From: Rhopalosiphum padi
Taxonomy: Eukaryota > Arthropoda > Insecta > Hemiptera > Aphididae
DNA: 64,000 nucleotides
Assembly (NCBI RefSeq): GCF_020882245.1
Contig: NC_083598.1
Location: forward strand, 8,487,178 to 8,551,177
Direction of reading: 5' to 3'
The notes beneath the pieces are model-generated. The model was not told the DNA's origin, did not search any database, and saw only the letters and a list, made by a program, of their open reading frames with translations. Within the stretch, counting starts at the first letter, position 1. Each line of letters opens with the position of its first letter. Shown here in pieces: positions 36,901-50,558 of the stretch. Made by a program: the position numbers and the translations under genes.

Positions 36901-38632
36901 ACCACATTTGGGCTGTGAATCTGTGATGCTTGTTTCTTACATTATACTTACTTTTTATAAGATACGTATAAGACTACTGTTTATTTACTATAATAAAGGT
37001 TTTTTTTATTTATATAAATATTATCTGTATTATATATTATACTATATCAACCTAGATTTGATGGTGTTGTGGTATGCGATCATTCCGTATTACCGTTACG
37101 AAGCTGACCCACCTATGTGTATGTGTGTGTGTCTTCAAAAAGCGCCTGTAACACACATTCCATTCCTTCCTCTCACCCAGACACAACCGGTAATCGTATG
37201 AACGATGATAATAATTAGTGTGTGTGTGTCGCCTCGCAACCTAAAGTGATGACCCAGAAGTAAATACTATTACTATAGGATATAGGTATAGTAGGTATAC
37301 AGTATACTATACACATTATATGTATAATCGCCGTTGTGATTTTGTTTTAGTACACTTAATTCCGGCGGAACGGCATTACCGCTCCGTAGTCCAACAATTT
37401 TGAGTTCCGATTACTATAGGTACCTATTATTATATATATTTATATATATATAATATATTAATATAGTAGGAGCGCATTTGTATTAATGTCAAATGGTTTT
37501 ATAAATAATTCTCTAAAATTCACATACCTATATTTTAGAAATATATTTAATGGATACTTTTTCTATTTGTTCCAAATTATACGAGTTTGTTGATTCGATA
37601 CTATGTAGAACATCGGTTTCATCTCTTTTTTCTATTAAAATTAAAACATTTTATATTTTTAAACAATTAACACAATATAATACTAATGTTTAAATATTTA
37701 ACATTGTCTTTTTTTTTATCGTGTATTGATGTATACAAGATATGTTTTACAAACTTCAACGTTTCAAAATGTCTTAAAATCACGGATTCAGATATAAAAC
37801 CAAAACACATATAATTTACGTCAAAATTCTTATTTAACTTAAAATAAAAATTGTATACTTGATTTTTTATATTAATCCTATAAGATTAAAATACCTTATA
37901 TCAATGTTACCTTAGTTAAAAACTTTTTACATGTTTCATTCTTCACAGTATTATATTAATTGTATTTTGAATTTTGGATATTTTTAATTATTATATGTAG
38001 ATTTTTTGTTGTGATTAGATTTACTGCATGCATGTTTGTGTGTCATACTACACAATATAGTTTTACAAACATATTACAGACGCTCATATACCAAAATTAT
38101 GCACGGTTATCGAATATTTTGTTTATAAATTGATTATGTTATTCCGATAAACAAGATTAAATTGAAATTTATATTGCTTTAATCATTTTTAAAAATGTTT
38201 AGATATTTTTTTTATAGTTTATAAGTCATTAAAATATTTCTTTTCTTTTTATTACTGGACACTGGTAATTTTTAAGTCTCACATCAAATTTCTAAAAATA
38301 ACTTACTATTAGTTTCGAATAAAAATATAATGACGAATTTTCAAATTTAATTAATTTGCTTTTCAATAATACAAATTCTAATCCCTTTATATTCGGTACA
38401 TAAAGTAGGTAAATATAAAAATATATATAATATTATGTACGTAATATGTATATTTAACACTGCACGCGTGTTAACAATTTTTTTTCAGATACACTGCAGA
38501 TTTACCGTTCTTTTTTTTTTTTATTGATCAAATAACAGGTATGAACTTAATAAATTATCATGAACAGGTTACAGTAATCATAGTATAACTGTCTAAATGC
38601 TTAAAATTATCACAGTCTTCTAAAGTAAAAAC
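33946..38632. other. Gene-poor AT-rich stretch
   Basis: No supported gene. A more balanced patch with a TGTG run lies at 37075-37230 (tgtatgtgtgtgtgt) and could be regulatory, but nothing specific can be read from it. Open frames at 35800-36030 and 36908-37201 are lysine/isoleucine-rich low-complexity sequence without splice context. Confidence 0.45.
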
Positions 38633-39050
38633 ATTAAGACGACGTAGAACGTAGAACCCACATATGATGTTGTCTTCGTCTTACACACGTGTGACATAGA
38701 AAATTTTCGTTCACAAGTTTCAATATTGTACTGTTAGTTTTGATATTAGGGTGAACTGACCTATGATAAAATTAAAAGGTAAGATTATTATCCAGGGCCC
38801 CACGTAGCTTTTTATTGATATTATTATTTTTAAGTAAGTTATGATCTTCTTGAAACTGTACATTTTAAAATGATCATAACTTACATAAAAATAACAATAT
38901 CAATAAAAGGCTAAGTGGGGCCCTGGATAATAATCTTACATTTTAATTTTAAAACTAAAAGCACAATATTGAAACTGATGAACAAAAATTTGCTATGTCG
39001 CACATTTGTAAGACGGAGACAACACATACGGGTTCTACGTCTTCTTAATA
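38633..39050. mobile_element. ~415-bp foldback element
   Basis: The two halves are inverse copies over nearly their whole length: the left half runs attaagacgacgtagaac ... ggtaagattattatccaggg ... gttatgatc, and the right half returns through gatcataactt ... ccctggataataatctta ... ggttctacgtcttcttaat. The loop is about 25-30 bp near 38850. It would form a hairpin of about 190 bp per arm, typical of a foldback MITE. A second, decayed copy lies at about 47660-48210. Confidence 0.8.
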
Positions 39051-42000
39051 AGTACTAAAACTTTAAATATAATAATAAAATAAGTTACCTATCTTAATAC
39101 CTGCAAATGGCAAATTCCAACTATGTATAATTATGTCCATTTGAATGTATTATTTAAATGTAATTATATACATATATTGATATATTATTATATTATAAAT
39201 TATTATGTACCATATTATATCTAAACAATTAATATTATAATTATTACATATTATATTCATATAGAGGAATATTTTTAAAAAAAATAGGTAAATAATAATG
39301 TATAACGAGATCATTTTTCAAATTAACGTCACGTAAATAAAAATTTCTTTTTTTATAGAACACTATTTAAGCACGTTTTAAAGTAATAAATAAATATAAT
39401 ATTAAGTGTGCATTTACGTACAGATATTATTATATTTACAATTACAAAAACATTATGTTAATATTTTGGTTTTTAGTTCTGCATACTTACGACACCGTAA
39501 TAATAGCTGTTTTTCAACATAACAAAATTATTATTTGGGTTAATAATTAAATTCGTTGACTCGATCTGCAATGATAGGTAGGTATCTTGTAAACGGTATA
39601 CATAGCGTATTCTACTTTTTTATTTAATTAAAGAATAACGGTGGATCATGCCGATGGATAATAAATAATTTAATTTAATTTCTGGATATACTTTTTATTC
39701 AACTACATAATATATTTTTATACAATAAATATAACTTGTAAATTGATATATTTGTACACAATATTGTTGTATTTTGTATAACAGTCTAATACCACTAATT
39801 TAATCATACCAAAACTGAACTTAATACACATGTTTTAAAATATATATATTTTATACGATCCGGCAATGATAATTAAAATACATCTATTCCATTTATAAAT
39901 AATGATTTGCATCAATCTTGTTATTTTGACCATTTATCAATTTTTTCTTTTATAGCTTTATATAACTATAACTTTAGACAATTTGTTACAAGGAAGAGTT
40001 GTTGCAAACAAGAGTCAATAAAAGATGTACTACCTACTTAAAAAGTAAATCAAATTATACGCCACAATATCTATAATCAAGGGTGACAACTGACAAGGAA
40101 GAATGATCCCGGGATAGGGAATCATAGATTTAAGGAGCTCATCCGATTCGACAAAATTTTTATTTAATACGCAAATTCAACATTTTTTTTTAAATAAGAT
40201 AAAAACTGATTGTGTTAAAAAAAATCAAATGATACATTTGTAATAAATGTATGAGTCTCTTAAATTAGTGAAAATGAAAAATTTGAATAAAAGATTATAA
40301 TATATTTTATTTTATTATGAAAAGTTATGTGCTGTTATTGATTTTTAAATATATCAATATAATATGTATAATACATAGTACTTACCTACCTATATATTTT
40401 AATAGTCTTATAAATTATTTTATTTTTATGTGGTAATAAATAATAATTAATAACATACTACAACCTTGAAAAATTAGTAATTATTATTTTTTTTTTTTAA
40501 GCGAGGAGAACTAACTGCACAAAGATTCTTTATTTTGAGGTCCAATGTATGAATAATTCAACATGTAATTCAGGTTGGCTTGTATAAACGGACATATATA
40601 TTATATATAGACGATGAGTTATAATTTCGTTTACGTTGCATGGGATTTTGGTTTACCTAGGTCACTATTAATCCTTTTACATTGTATAATCTTTATTATT
40701 GATGTATGTACCTGCAAGCCAACAAAAGACATACATATTATAACCCGTCTTTGGGATGTCATAGTAAATATTGAAAACTGATTATAGAAAAAGGACGATT
40801 GTGTCACTCATCTGTGGAACATCTGCTTTACTTGCAACTTTAATTGAATAAATTATTGAGTATTAATACTAAAAAAATACATATATAAAAAAAAATTGCG
40901 TACTTGATGTCTGAATATTGGAGTACACATAAATTTTTTTTAAAAGAAGATAAGACTTCTTTGTCCCTACGTGTAGTCCCTTAATTCCGGTGTATACTGT
41001 ATACTACTTGCGTCCGGGATTATTATTAATAGGTAAATTGTGTCCCACCAAAAAGGGTTATACCCTATTTGCGTTCAAAAGATAATTTAGACAGCCTAGT
41101 TATGTCCCAGTTTTTAATAACATAAATCAAGTATTAGAGTGTAAATTACAGACTATTATAAAACAAAAAAATATTAATTATACATATGATTCCACAATAG
41201 ACATTATATTTCACTATATCACACTTAAATAATAAAATTATACAAATTATTTACAGATTATGTAAATAAACTTATTAAAACAACGATGCATAATTAAAAA
41301 AGTATAAAAATAATAATTATTATTAATCAATTATATAGTCATATAGATATATACGTAATAAAATGAATAAAATAAAATCGCCAAAATTAACTACAAAATA
41401 AAATAAGTAAACTTAAAAATGTTAAATACATGAATACAAAAATTAATCACTTAATTAAAATAATATTATGCTATTTATAGAGAATTTACACATACATCGT
41501 TATATGAAAATATTGATACTAATATTATTATAATATTGAGGTCATGACTCATGACTATTATAATATATCAAATAAGAAAAATAATATGGTCGATGAGTTG
41601 CGTCCACAAAACGAGACGAAAGTTACCTGTTGAACTTACTGCCTGTAAAATATACCTACCGTTTTAGGGACATAACTCATAAGTAGTATGCGGCCCTCAA
41701 TTCAAGCACTAGAATCAGTCAAACGATAAAAGGACGGTCGGTAAGTATAACTGTATATTAAGACCTTTTGGATAAATCATTTACTTTTTATTTTTAGCAT
41801 TACACATTTGCTTCTGAACTTGTTTTTTAATGTAAGTACATTTTTATTTTAAAATCCTATTATTAAACATTTTATAAATACAATGTACAGAAATTATACA
41901 ATTCTTAATACACGATTATATGTTTAATGTTTAATTACGCGATAAAATAAAAATGTCACTACTGACTACTAACACATTTTAAATGACTGCAAGGCACATA

Positions 42001-44330
42001 ATAATGCAATAACCTGTGCACCAATCCGAATCGAGGATAAAATTATTTTCATTTAAAATAATCGGTCTGTTTAAAAGTGATCGGGTACTGTAGAAAGTGT
42101 ATAGTACCTGATGTTATACTTAAAAAATTGTTTCTATAATATATTATGCATTTATGCGTGTTTGTTCATTGGACAAATAAGGATCGAACAAAAATTAAAA
42201 AGCGACAGTACTTTACTTTTGGCCATAATTTCAAGTATAAGTAAAGTAATAGTCAACAGGTATCTGGTTTCATTTTTTGTTTTCATTCCTGCGAAACATA
42301 ATAATATAATATGCAATAATAACGAATATATTTTAAGTGAGGACGAGTCACGCAGCTATTATAAAGGTCCCTATACCGATGAATTTCACTGTTTAACATC
42401 TACGGGCTCATAGGTCAATGAAAAAAATAGGAAAATTAATGCATTATAATAATAGTCTAATTAGTAAATTATAGTCTATATTGGTTTGTAATTTAAAATA
42501 TTCGTAAAATTTGACAAAACATGATTATTATATAGGTTAGTGAGAAATAAGATTCATCGAAAATTATGGAGTGAATAAAATAAATGTACTACCTACTCTG
42601 CGCGTTGCAGTATACATTATGTATAATATTATGTAGGTATAGTTCTTATAGTAATAAGTGGCGCATTATGAAAATTTAAATTATTTATTTATTATTTGAT
42701 AATGCAGTGATGAACCCAAAAGAGTTTTGGAAAACCACAAAACCCCTCCTCGTAAAAACTAGAATTGCAGCTTATTATTAATTAATCTTATTATACCTAA
42801 TCCATTTATATAACATACATTATACATTTGTACGCTATAAACAATAAGGGCTTTAATATAATATACGCCCTTCATAGTTTATTGGCCTTTTCATCGTAAG
42901 ATATATTGTTAATAGTTTATGAATCATGAATTTCGTAAAAAAAATTGTATACCTTTTCTTAATATTTCAATACTTATATATTTTTTTGAATCTACAAATA
43001 TAAATTGTATTTTTTTATACTGCTGCAGCGCGTTCTACTTTTGTGACACAAAGAGTAAATGATAAGATAATATATCACCACCACATATCATAACATTAAA
43101 ATCGCAGATATATGTTGATATTTTTTATCCATCATAAATAATTTTTTTATAATATAATAATGACGAGTGAAGAGATTGATCATTCACACATTTTATACCT
43201 ACATTATAAAATATAATAATAAAGTATGTCTAATAACATATAATTTAGGTATACATTTTGTCACATTCGAAACACATGATACCGCTATTTTTCAATTGGC
43301 ATGACGAACAATATATACTTATACAACTATATCCTAGAATACTACAATAAAATGTAGAAAAAAATATATTATTTGGGGGGTAATGTAACACATAATATTA
43401 ATATCTCCTATTAGTTTCATAATTTATACAAATATAGTTTATATATACGCGCCTGTACCATTGTACAACGAAGTATCTACATCCTGTCATGACTAATTTT
43501 AATTTTGGTTTTTAAGCACACAGTGCGAATCCACAGAGAAACGGATCTGCAATCGTATAACACCGGTAGAGAATACATTTTCAAAATAAATACCTATGAT
43601 ATATGATATATTAATATATTATATTATGCCATGTTTATTAATTATTATGTATTATGAAATTGCTCTAAATTCTACAAGTCTAAACACATTCGTTGTCAAA
43701 TTTGTATGTCTATATAGAATGTAGACGTTTGATGTTGTATCAGGCACATTACTGCACCAGGAAAATCCTTCAAGACCACTGACCAGTATATATATTTTAA
43801 TATTAGTATATTGAAATTATCTACGAAAACGAACAGACATTTTATGGTATTATAATATTAATATAGCCGTTAGCTTGTAGCTTCGTCTAAATATCTTTTA
43901 ATTTATTTGAATGTAGGTTACAATAACGAATAACGATTTGTTCGTTTATACTTGTATAAGCCGTATTAGGTTTAAGTAAGTATGTTATATATTATATTTA
44001 GTATTTTTTTCATAGGATTATTTATGATATTATCATGCGAATATTCGATACCTATACAATTGATTATTGTTACTGTTACTTAGATTTTAGATAGCTACTT
44101 CAATAGGTTAATAGAAATATAATATTATAATCATGTCACGTATACCTATATATAATATAGTAGTGTCGATTTTATCACGGTTTATTGTCATATTGCAAAC
44201 AATCAAAATGCAATGAAAATAATACAAAATACTATATTATTTCGCAAAAACAAATTTCTTCGCACATACTTGTACATATATAATTTATAAAAACATACAA
44301 ATAACCATTTGCAATTATAGCTAGATAGAT
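39051..44330. other. Gene-poor AT-rich stretch with repeat fragments
   Basis: No supported gene. Near 40945-41120 and 41590-41712 are parts of a dispersed repeat with phrases such as acttgcgtccgggatt and tgtccca; the right part ends aattcaagcacta, resembling the end of the 15918 hAT element. No matching left end or duplication was found. The frame at 42111-42413 looks like chance. Confidence 0.45.
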
Positions 44331-44496
44331 CATAAGCGCAATTTGAGGGGGGCTTGGAGGGCTAAGCCCCCTCAAATGGTTTGTATATATCCCTTTCCAC
44401 CTTTATATATCTCAGAGAGCATACACATTACACACCAGTACATACATGCAAATTATAATAGCCCCTCCTAAATTTAAAATTCAAACTGCGCCTATG
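44331..44496. mobile_element. 166-bp hAT-type MITE
   Basis: Ends CATAAGCGCAATTTGA and TCAAACTGCGCCTATG are inverse copies. They also resemble the CATAGGCG ends of the element at 6239. Octamers agatagat (44323-44330) and tgatagat (44497-44504) match at 7/8. Non-coding. Confidence 0.65.
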
Positions 44497-44504
44497 TGAT
44501 AGAT

Positions 44505-46728
44505 ACACTTATTGTAATTTTTTATACACAAAAATGTTCATATAGTGTAAAATAATTTATAATTAGGTATTATGTGTACATGTATAGTACTATAGTAAAG
44601 TAATTTTTAAATTTTTTTTAATCAAATTATGTTAAAAAATAGATTAGTAGATGTGTATCTAAAATATATCCGTATTAAATTTGTGTATTCATAATGCATA
44701 TGAAAAACCTATACAAATGAAACATGAATATAATTTGTTGCATATGTGTTACGGTATAGGAAAATTATTCGAATATTTATATAGAAAATGCTTACTTCTG
44801 ACTAATGCAATTTTTTTAATAATGTTATTTAGGTTGAATATGTTGATATAGGTAGGGTTTTTTATTTTTATTTTAGATATAAAAACAAAAACGGTTGTCC
44901 GAGTTCGTTAAGATGAAAATTCTTACATACCTACCGGTTCGTAAATATAGTGTAAAAAAAATGTAGAAACGTGTATTATTAAATTTTATTTTATTAGGTA
45001 GGTATGTATAAATATATAACTATTACTTAGTAGTTTTTATAATAATGTTATTATTATTATTATTATTATTGTTAAACATATTTTTCATTATTGAAACATA
45101 TAGAGCACGTGCATATTTAAATCTCTAAACGTCAAAAAAAACATAGGTACCTATTTTTATATTATTATACAGGTAAATATTTTATAAATATTGAATAACA
45201 CAAAATATATGATTTAGATGGTTACAAAAACGTTAAAGTGAACTCGTTTTTACATTAAAATTAGCTTGTATATGGCGTATATTTTCAGCATAGAGTAAAG
45301 AATATGCAGTAAGCTATCTCGACAAATTATTCGATTAGTTATTCACCAATACATCATAATACACCACAGTTAATAGTTATTTTAATAACCACGTCCACTA
45401 TAATATACAAACTATTATGTTTATATAGCAGTATAAAATATATGTATGTAGAATTGTAGAAATATATATTAAAAAAATAAAAATAGCTCGGTAGGTATAG
45501 GTATTAAAAACAATAAATTCAATTTTTAACCTTTGATATGTAGATACCTACTTATAACTTTTAGATATAATAAATAATATATAAAATATATTTATACTAT
45601 CTATGTATACTGCAATAACACAATATACATAGGTAGTTCGACGTTTCGTACTGTTTTGTGACTTTTGTATGACTTATGTATTATAATAGCAAATAATTAA
45701 ATGTGTAGGTAATTGAGAACGCGTGTTTTTAATGAAGTATAGGTACTTCTGGGTATAGTATAGGAATGGTGTAAATGTACTGTTATTTTCGAGGATAATA
45801 CTTATTAAATATAATAAACGATTAGTCGTCACGTTTGAGTATTATATATTATATTTTAATAGGTTTAATATATATAATATAGTATATATACCTATTAAAT
45901 CTATATATTATATATGCGGCATCTACATAAAAATATTATATATACATATATATAATGTACGTATATGTATATAACTCTAAAACCTGTAATATTTTAAACC
46001 ATATTACGAAATATTATAGTATAAGAAAGAAATTTAGAATCCCTTAAAACTTCAAAAACCACGATGTATGCATAAAAGATGCGCTTAAACATTCTTTGTT
46101 AGAAAAAAAATTATATTTAAATGCATTGAAATAGCCTTAATTAATATATTTCTTTTAATTCATTAATGCAAGTAATATCTGAGTATAGGCCATAGGGACT
46201 GTCTTAACTTGGCAATGTCAAGTTCTTATAGAAACCTAATTGTACCTACTGCATAATTATACCATGTTGAAATAAATAGCACCTTATTATTCTTGAAATA
46301 TCTGATTGCAGTTTAAAATATATTAATTATATTATATAAATTATGACATACCTATTAATTATTATATACTTTTCTTATTACGATTCACAGAAGTAATTCG
46401 AGAATATTTCTATATTGTCTAGGTAATTATAATGGGACTTATTTTATTATTTTATATTCTATATACCTTTTATACACCTATAACCTTTATAACCTACACT
46501 ATACCTATTTTTAATTTTAAAGTATACAGATTATAATTATTATATCACAACAAGAAACCTAAGATACTTTAAATATATTTAAATATTAAGTACATATTTG
46601 TTTAATTGTATTCTTATGGCTGTTTATTATAATTAGATTTCCACAGGGGATTATTATTAAGGTATCCATTAAATTATTAATTATATACATATATATTCGT
46701 AGTAGGTACCAAGTGTTAACTATTAACT
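44505..46728. other. Gene-poor AT-rich stretch
   Basis: No gene seen. It includes an (ATT)n microsatellite at about 45045-45070 and TA-rich simple sequence at 45845-45970. Confidence 0.5.
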
Positions 46729-46882
46729 CAGGGGTGTTCCCATAGGGTATACTACATATACGCCGTATACTCTCAAGATTTTTTTTCAATATTATGGGTA
46801 ACTGCGTATACCCATAAATCCATAATACATGCGTATTTGATGATATAGTATACTCTCAAAAAAATTCATGGGAACACCACTG
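46729..46882. mobile_element. 154-bp hAT-type MITE with exact 8-bp duplication
   Basis: Ends CAGGGGTGTTCCCAT and ATGGGAACACCACTG are inverse copies. The octamer tattaact is present exactly on both sides (46721-46728 and 46883-46890). Inside, a gtatact-type phrase recurs in both orientations. Non-coding; the exact duplication suggests recent insertion. Confidence 0.8.
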
Positions 46883-47659
46883 TATTAACTGTAAAATACA
46901 CATGTTATTATGTTAAATATACTTAAGTAGGTTTAAAAGATTCTTGTTTTTCTTTAATTATTTTTCTTTTTCTCGGTTACCTATTTTAAAAAGTAGGTAC
47001 TGTGAATTTTTTAGTTTTAACTCATTGGCCTTCCAAAAAACAATTAGATCCAATTTGTAAACTTTCCACAATCGAAGTTTAAAATTATAACACTTTTATT
47101 ACTTCAAAAGGTGATGATGACAGAAAAAACAACACATTGTAAAATTAATACCTACATTCATCGCTTCGTTCAGCATCTAAAATTATAGATCTTCGTTAAT
47201 TATTGCTACATCCTACATATATAACAATATAACATCGATATCATGATTTTATTATTTTTAAGAAAAAATCAAAATTATCCTAACTGGAATGAAAAAAATA
47301 AAAATAAATATTATATACCATTATTATTAGCAAATGATAATAAATATATAATTATAATTATAAGTAATAATATTGTATATATTTTTTAGAAAAAATTATT
47401 GAATATTTCTGTAAATTTAAGTTGTGATCTCTGTAAAAAAAAAAAGTATTTTCTATACTATACAGTATACATTTTAGTTTAATAAATTCTCCGCTGCATA
47501 AAATTACTCGTATTTTCAAGTTATGTAAAAAAATATATACTAGGGTATTTAAGTACCTATACTATTACTACATTTTTAATAAAATTCTAATATAATAAAA
47601 TTATGAATACATTTCTATAATCTAAATTTTAAATTAAAAATATACCATGTCTGCATTGT

Positions 47660-48210
47660 GTTATTTCCGTCTTACAAAGTTACAAACGTATATAACATGG
47701 CAAATTTTACGTTCACAATAATTCAATTTTAACGAAACAAACTATGAACATTTTAAAATAGTATATATTTTATAAATTTCATAACGTTCAGAACTTGCTT
47801 TAAAATGTAATATCAATAAAAGCTTCTGGTATGCCCCAGATCAATGGTTTTCAACCTGTGCGTCGCGGCTCCCAGGGGCGTCGTCGGTTATTATTAAAAG
47901 AGCTGCGTCTGTACTATAAACTAAAAATAAAATTGTAAACAATTTTTTTTATTATTATTATTAATCGTATGGGAGCTGTAAATTTGATTCCAAAATCAAA
48001 AGGAGCCGTGGACCCAAAAAGATTAAAAACCACTGCCCTAGATAATAATCTTACCTTTAATTTTATAGTAGGTATGTATATTAGACTGGGTACATTATAA
48101 TTTATAATTCACTCTAATCTTAAAAATAACAGAGTAAAATAGATTATTGTAAACGTAACACTTACATGTTATACGATAGAGACAACACTGCAGTGGGTAT
48201 AGAAAGGGTA
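47660..48210. repeat. Decayed copy of the 38.6-kb foldback element, split by a MITE
   Basis: Segments such as ccgtcttacaaagtt, acgttcacaat, atatcaataaaagc and ataataatcttacctt appear in the same order as in the arms of 38633-39050. The block atatcaataaaagc...cccc is separated from ...ataataatctta by the hAT-type element at 47842-48035. The remainder after 48050 (cttacatgttatacg, agacaacac) continues the match loosely. Confidence 0.6.
47842..48035. mobile_element. 194-bp hAT-type MITE inside the foldback copy
   Basis: Ends CAATGGTTTTCAACC and (inverse) CAGTGGTTTTTAATC correspond, with GCGGCTCC / GGAGCCGT subterminal. Octamers ccccagat (47834-47841) and ccctagat (48036-48043) match at 7/8. Non-coding. 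Confidence 0.68.
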
Positions 48211-48885
48211 TTTAAAGATTAATTAGAAACGATATATTTATATATATATATATTTTTTTTTTATAGCAGCCGTATCTATCACAAGAGAACTCATTTTTAT
48301 ACATGGCACCTTAAGTGGTGTAGTCTAGAATTAATCAAGGTGAGGAAGGATTTCAAACAAATGTAGGCAAAATATAAAGGCATATGTAAATGTTTAATAC
48401 TATAGCCCTTTCATACAAAACCAAAAAAACCGGGGACGTCGCTCAGCTGTATTATCTACAAGGTATTATTCCTTTTTCCAACAATAAGCATTAAAAATCT
48501 TTACAACACTGATAGATAATCAAAATCATCTGAACACATTGTTTAAAAACTTTAATAGGACTCATGTCCGTATATTTAAATAAAATAAATAAAAAATAAA
48601 AATAAAACAATCAGTGGCGTATTTGCAGAAAAGGAGATATGGAATAAAGATCACAGCGCACATGCCGTTTTTTTACAATTTGCATCCCAGAGAAATATAT
48701 GTTTATGGACAAGTATTAAAAAAAAAAACTAAAACTAAAACTAAGCTTATTTCCTCCCAATTTTACGATCATAATTATATTGATTTATAAAATATTAAAA
48801 TTATTAATTTTATATGTTTTGTTTGGAATTATGACACGAATTATTTAATTTGTGTTCTTATACAGTTGTACAATATCAGTATATA

Positions 48886-49458
48886 AGGGGAGACTAGGGG
48901 AACTATACGGTCAGTGGGTAATACCGGTCACCTCATTACCTAATAAACCACTGCATCTAAATTATGTTGACTATACAATGATTAACTAAGTTAGTTAATC
49001 ATGGACTACGCATACGTTAATAATGATTACGAAACCTTATTTTTATCAGAACGATAAATTTCATTGATGTTATATTATAATCCAGTATTTTCTATTGGTA
49101 TTAGTTTTCAGTAATTATCTATGAAGACTACTTTTAATTTAAATAGTTTGATTCAGTTGAATTTTTTAAAAACTATTTTATCTTTATATTTTTGCATGTT
49201 TTTATGTATGATTAGTATTCCCCGAGGGTAAGAGCAATACCGGTCATTTGCATTAAAAATAATTAAATATAACCTTATGTTTTAAAAATCTGAAGCTGTG
49301 ACATAATGTAGGTATAGTCAATATTATGCTTATGGCGCTTATGCATCCACGAATAAATACATTAATTGTAATACCGTAACATTTAGAGTTAGAGTCTTAG
49401 AATCTGAGATATAATAATTCTTGCGTATAACTTCATCGTAGTTCCCCCAGTCTCCCCT
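48886..49458. mobile_element. 573-bp MITE with AGGGGAGAC ends
   Basis: Ends AGGGGAGACTAGGGGAACTA and TAGTTCCCCCAGTCTCCCCT are inverse copies (one mismatch). The phrase ataccggtca recurs inside at about 48930 and 49232. I could not fix a target duplication, so superfamily is left open. No coding frame. Confidence 0.65.
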
Positions 49459-50558
49459 ATACCTATACACTGCAATAGTCACTGCTAATTTAATAATATA
49501 CCTACTTTTAGCTAGGTAATTACAAAATGTACGATAATTTATATGTAATATTTTTATTTCAAGTATCATGAAAAATTTAATAAATTGTATTATAATGATT
49601 TTTAATTTTATTTTATTTCAGGCTTAATGTTTGCCTATATGCTAAAAATGTATAGATATATATTCAGATTAATTATAAAAATGTTGATAATGTAGGGAAA
49701 TTGCAACGGCCGACGATACGACGTATTGCTGTATTAGATTATGTCTTCACTCATCACGCCTCAAAAATCGTTAAAATATTGCATTATAGATATGTTCTGT
49801 TATCTAGGTGTATATCAAGTACACATATTAAATTATGCTTCATTTCTGTTGCCAACCGGATTCCCAGTCATATCCCCACTTAATAATACCGTTATAGTGT
49901 TGTCAGCTTTAATAAAATATCACTATGCAGATCCAGTTACTCAGTAAATATATACTTATAGATACACAAATATACACTATACACCTGTATGTAATTGAAA
50001 ATTAGTGTTTAGAACTTGAAAATAAATCATTAAAATATTATAAGCTAAAAGCCATTTTGTGAAACCGGTAAAAAACTTTTATAATTCAGAATTTTCAAAC
50101 CTATCGAACAATGTTGAGGGAAGGGGCTGTATGAAGATGAAGTTGGCCTCCGGAAATAGTTTTTTAGCTAATATCTAAGTATATATTTACATAAAGTCCA
50201 TTAGAATTTAAAATGTAGGTGCTATGTTGTTACTATGTAATATGTTGAGTTCACACTAAAATATATAGGTTTTAATGAATACGTGTACCTACTTGCTTAA
50301 TACTATATATCTACAAATCTACAATACGGGGTGAACTATTCTATTTAACGTAAGACCGCACTTATTATTTCGGAAAATACTAACGTTTTTGAAAATATTT
50401 TTTTTACAATTATTTATCAGTATCATTTATAAAGTTCACTCTTTTGAATGACAAATACTATAAATATACATTTATAGTTTCATTTTCATATTCTGAATCA
50501 GAATTATTATAGGAGTATTTAGTTCTATAAAAATCAAATTTTGGATAAGTATTATAGG
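49459..50558. other. Gene-poor stretch
   Basis: No supported gene. Overlapping frames at 49701-49947 lack splice support and are probably chance. Confidence 0.4.

Noticed and set aside
35800..37201. Several short open frames (35800, 36514, 36908)
   Set aside because: Low-complexity Lys/Asn/Ile/Tyr sequence typical of chance frames in AT-rich DNA.
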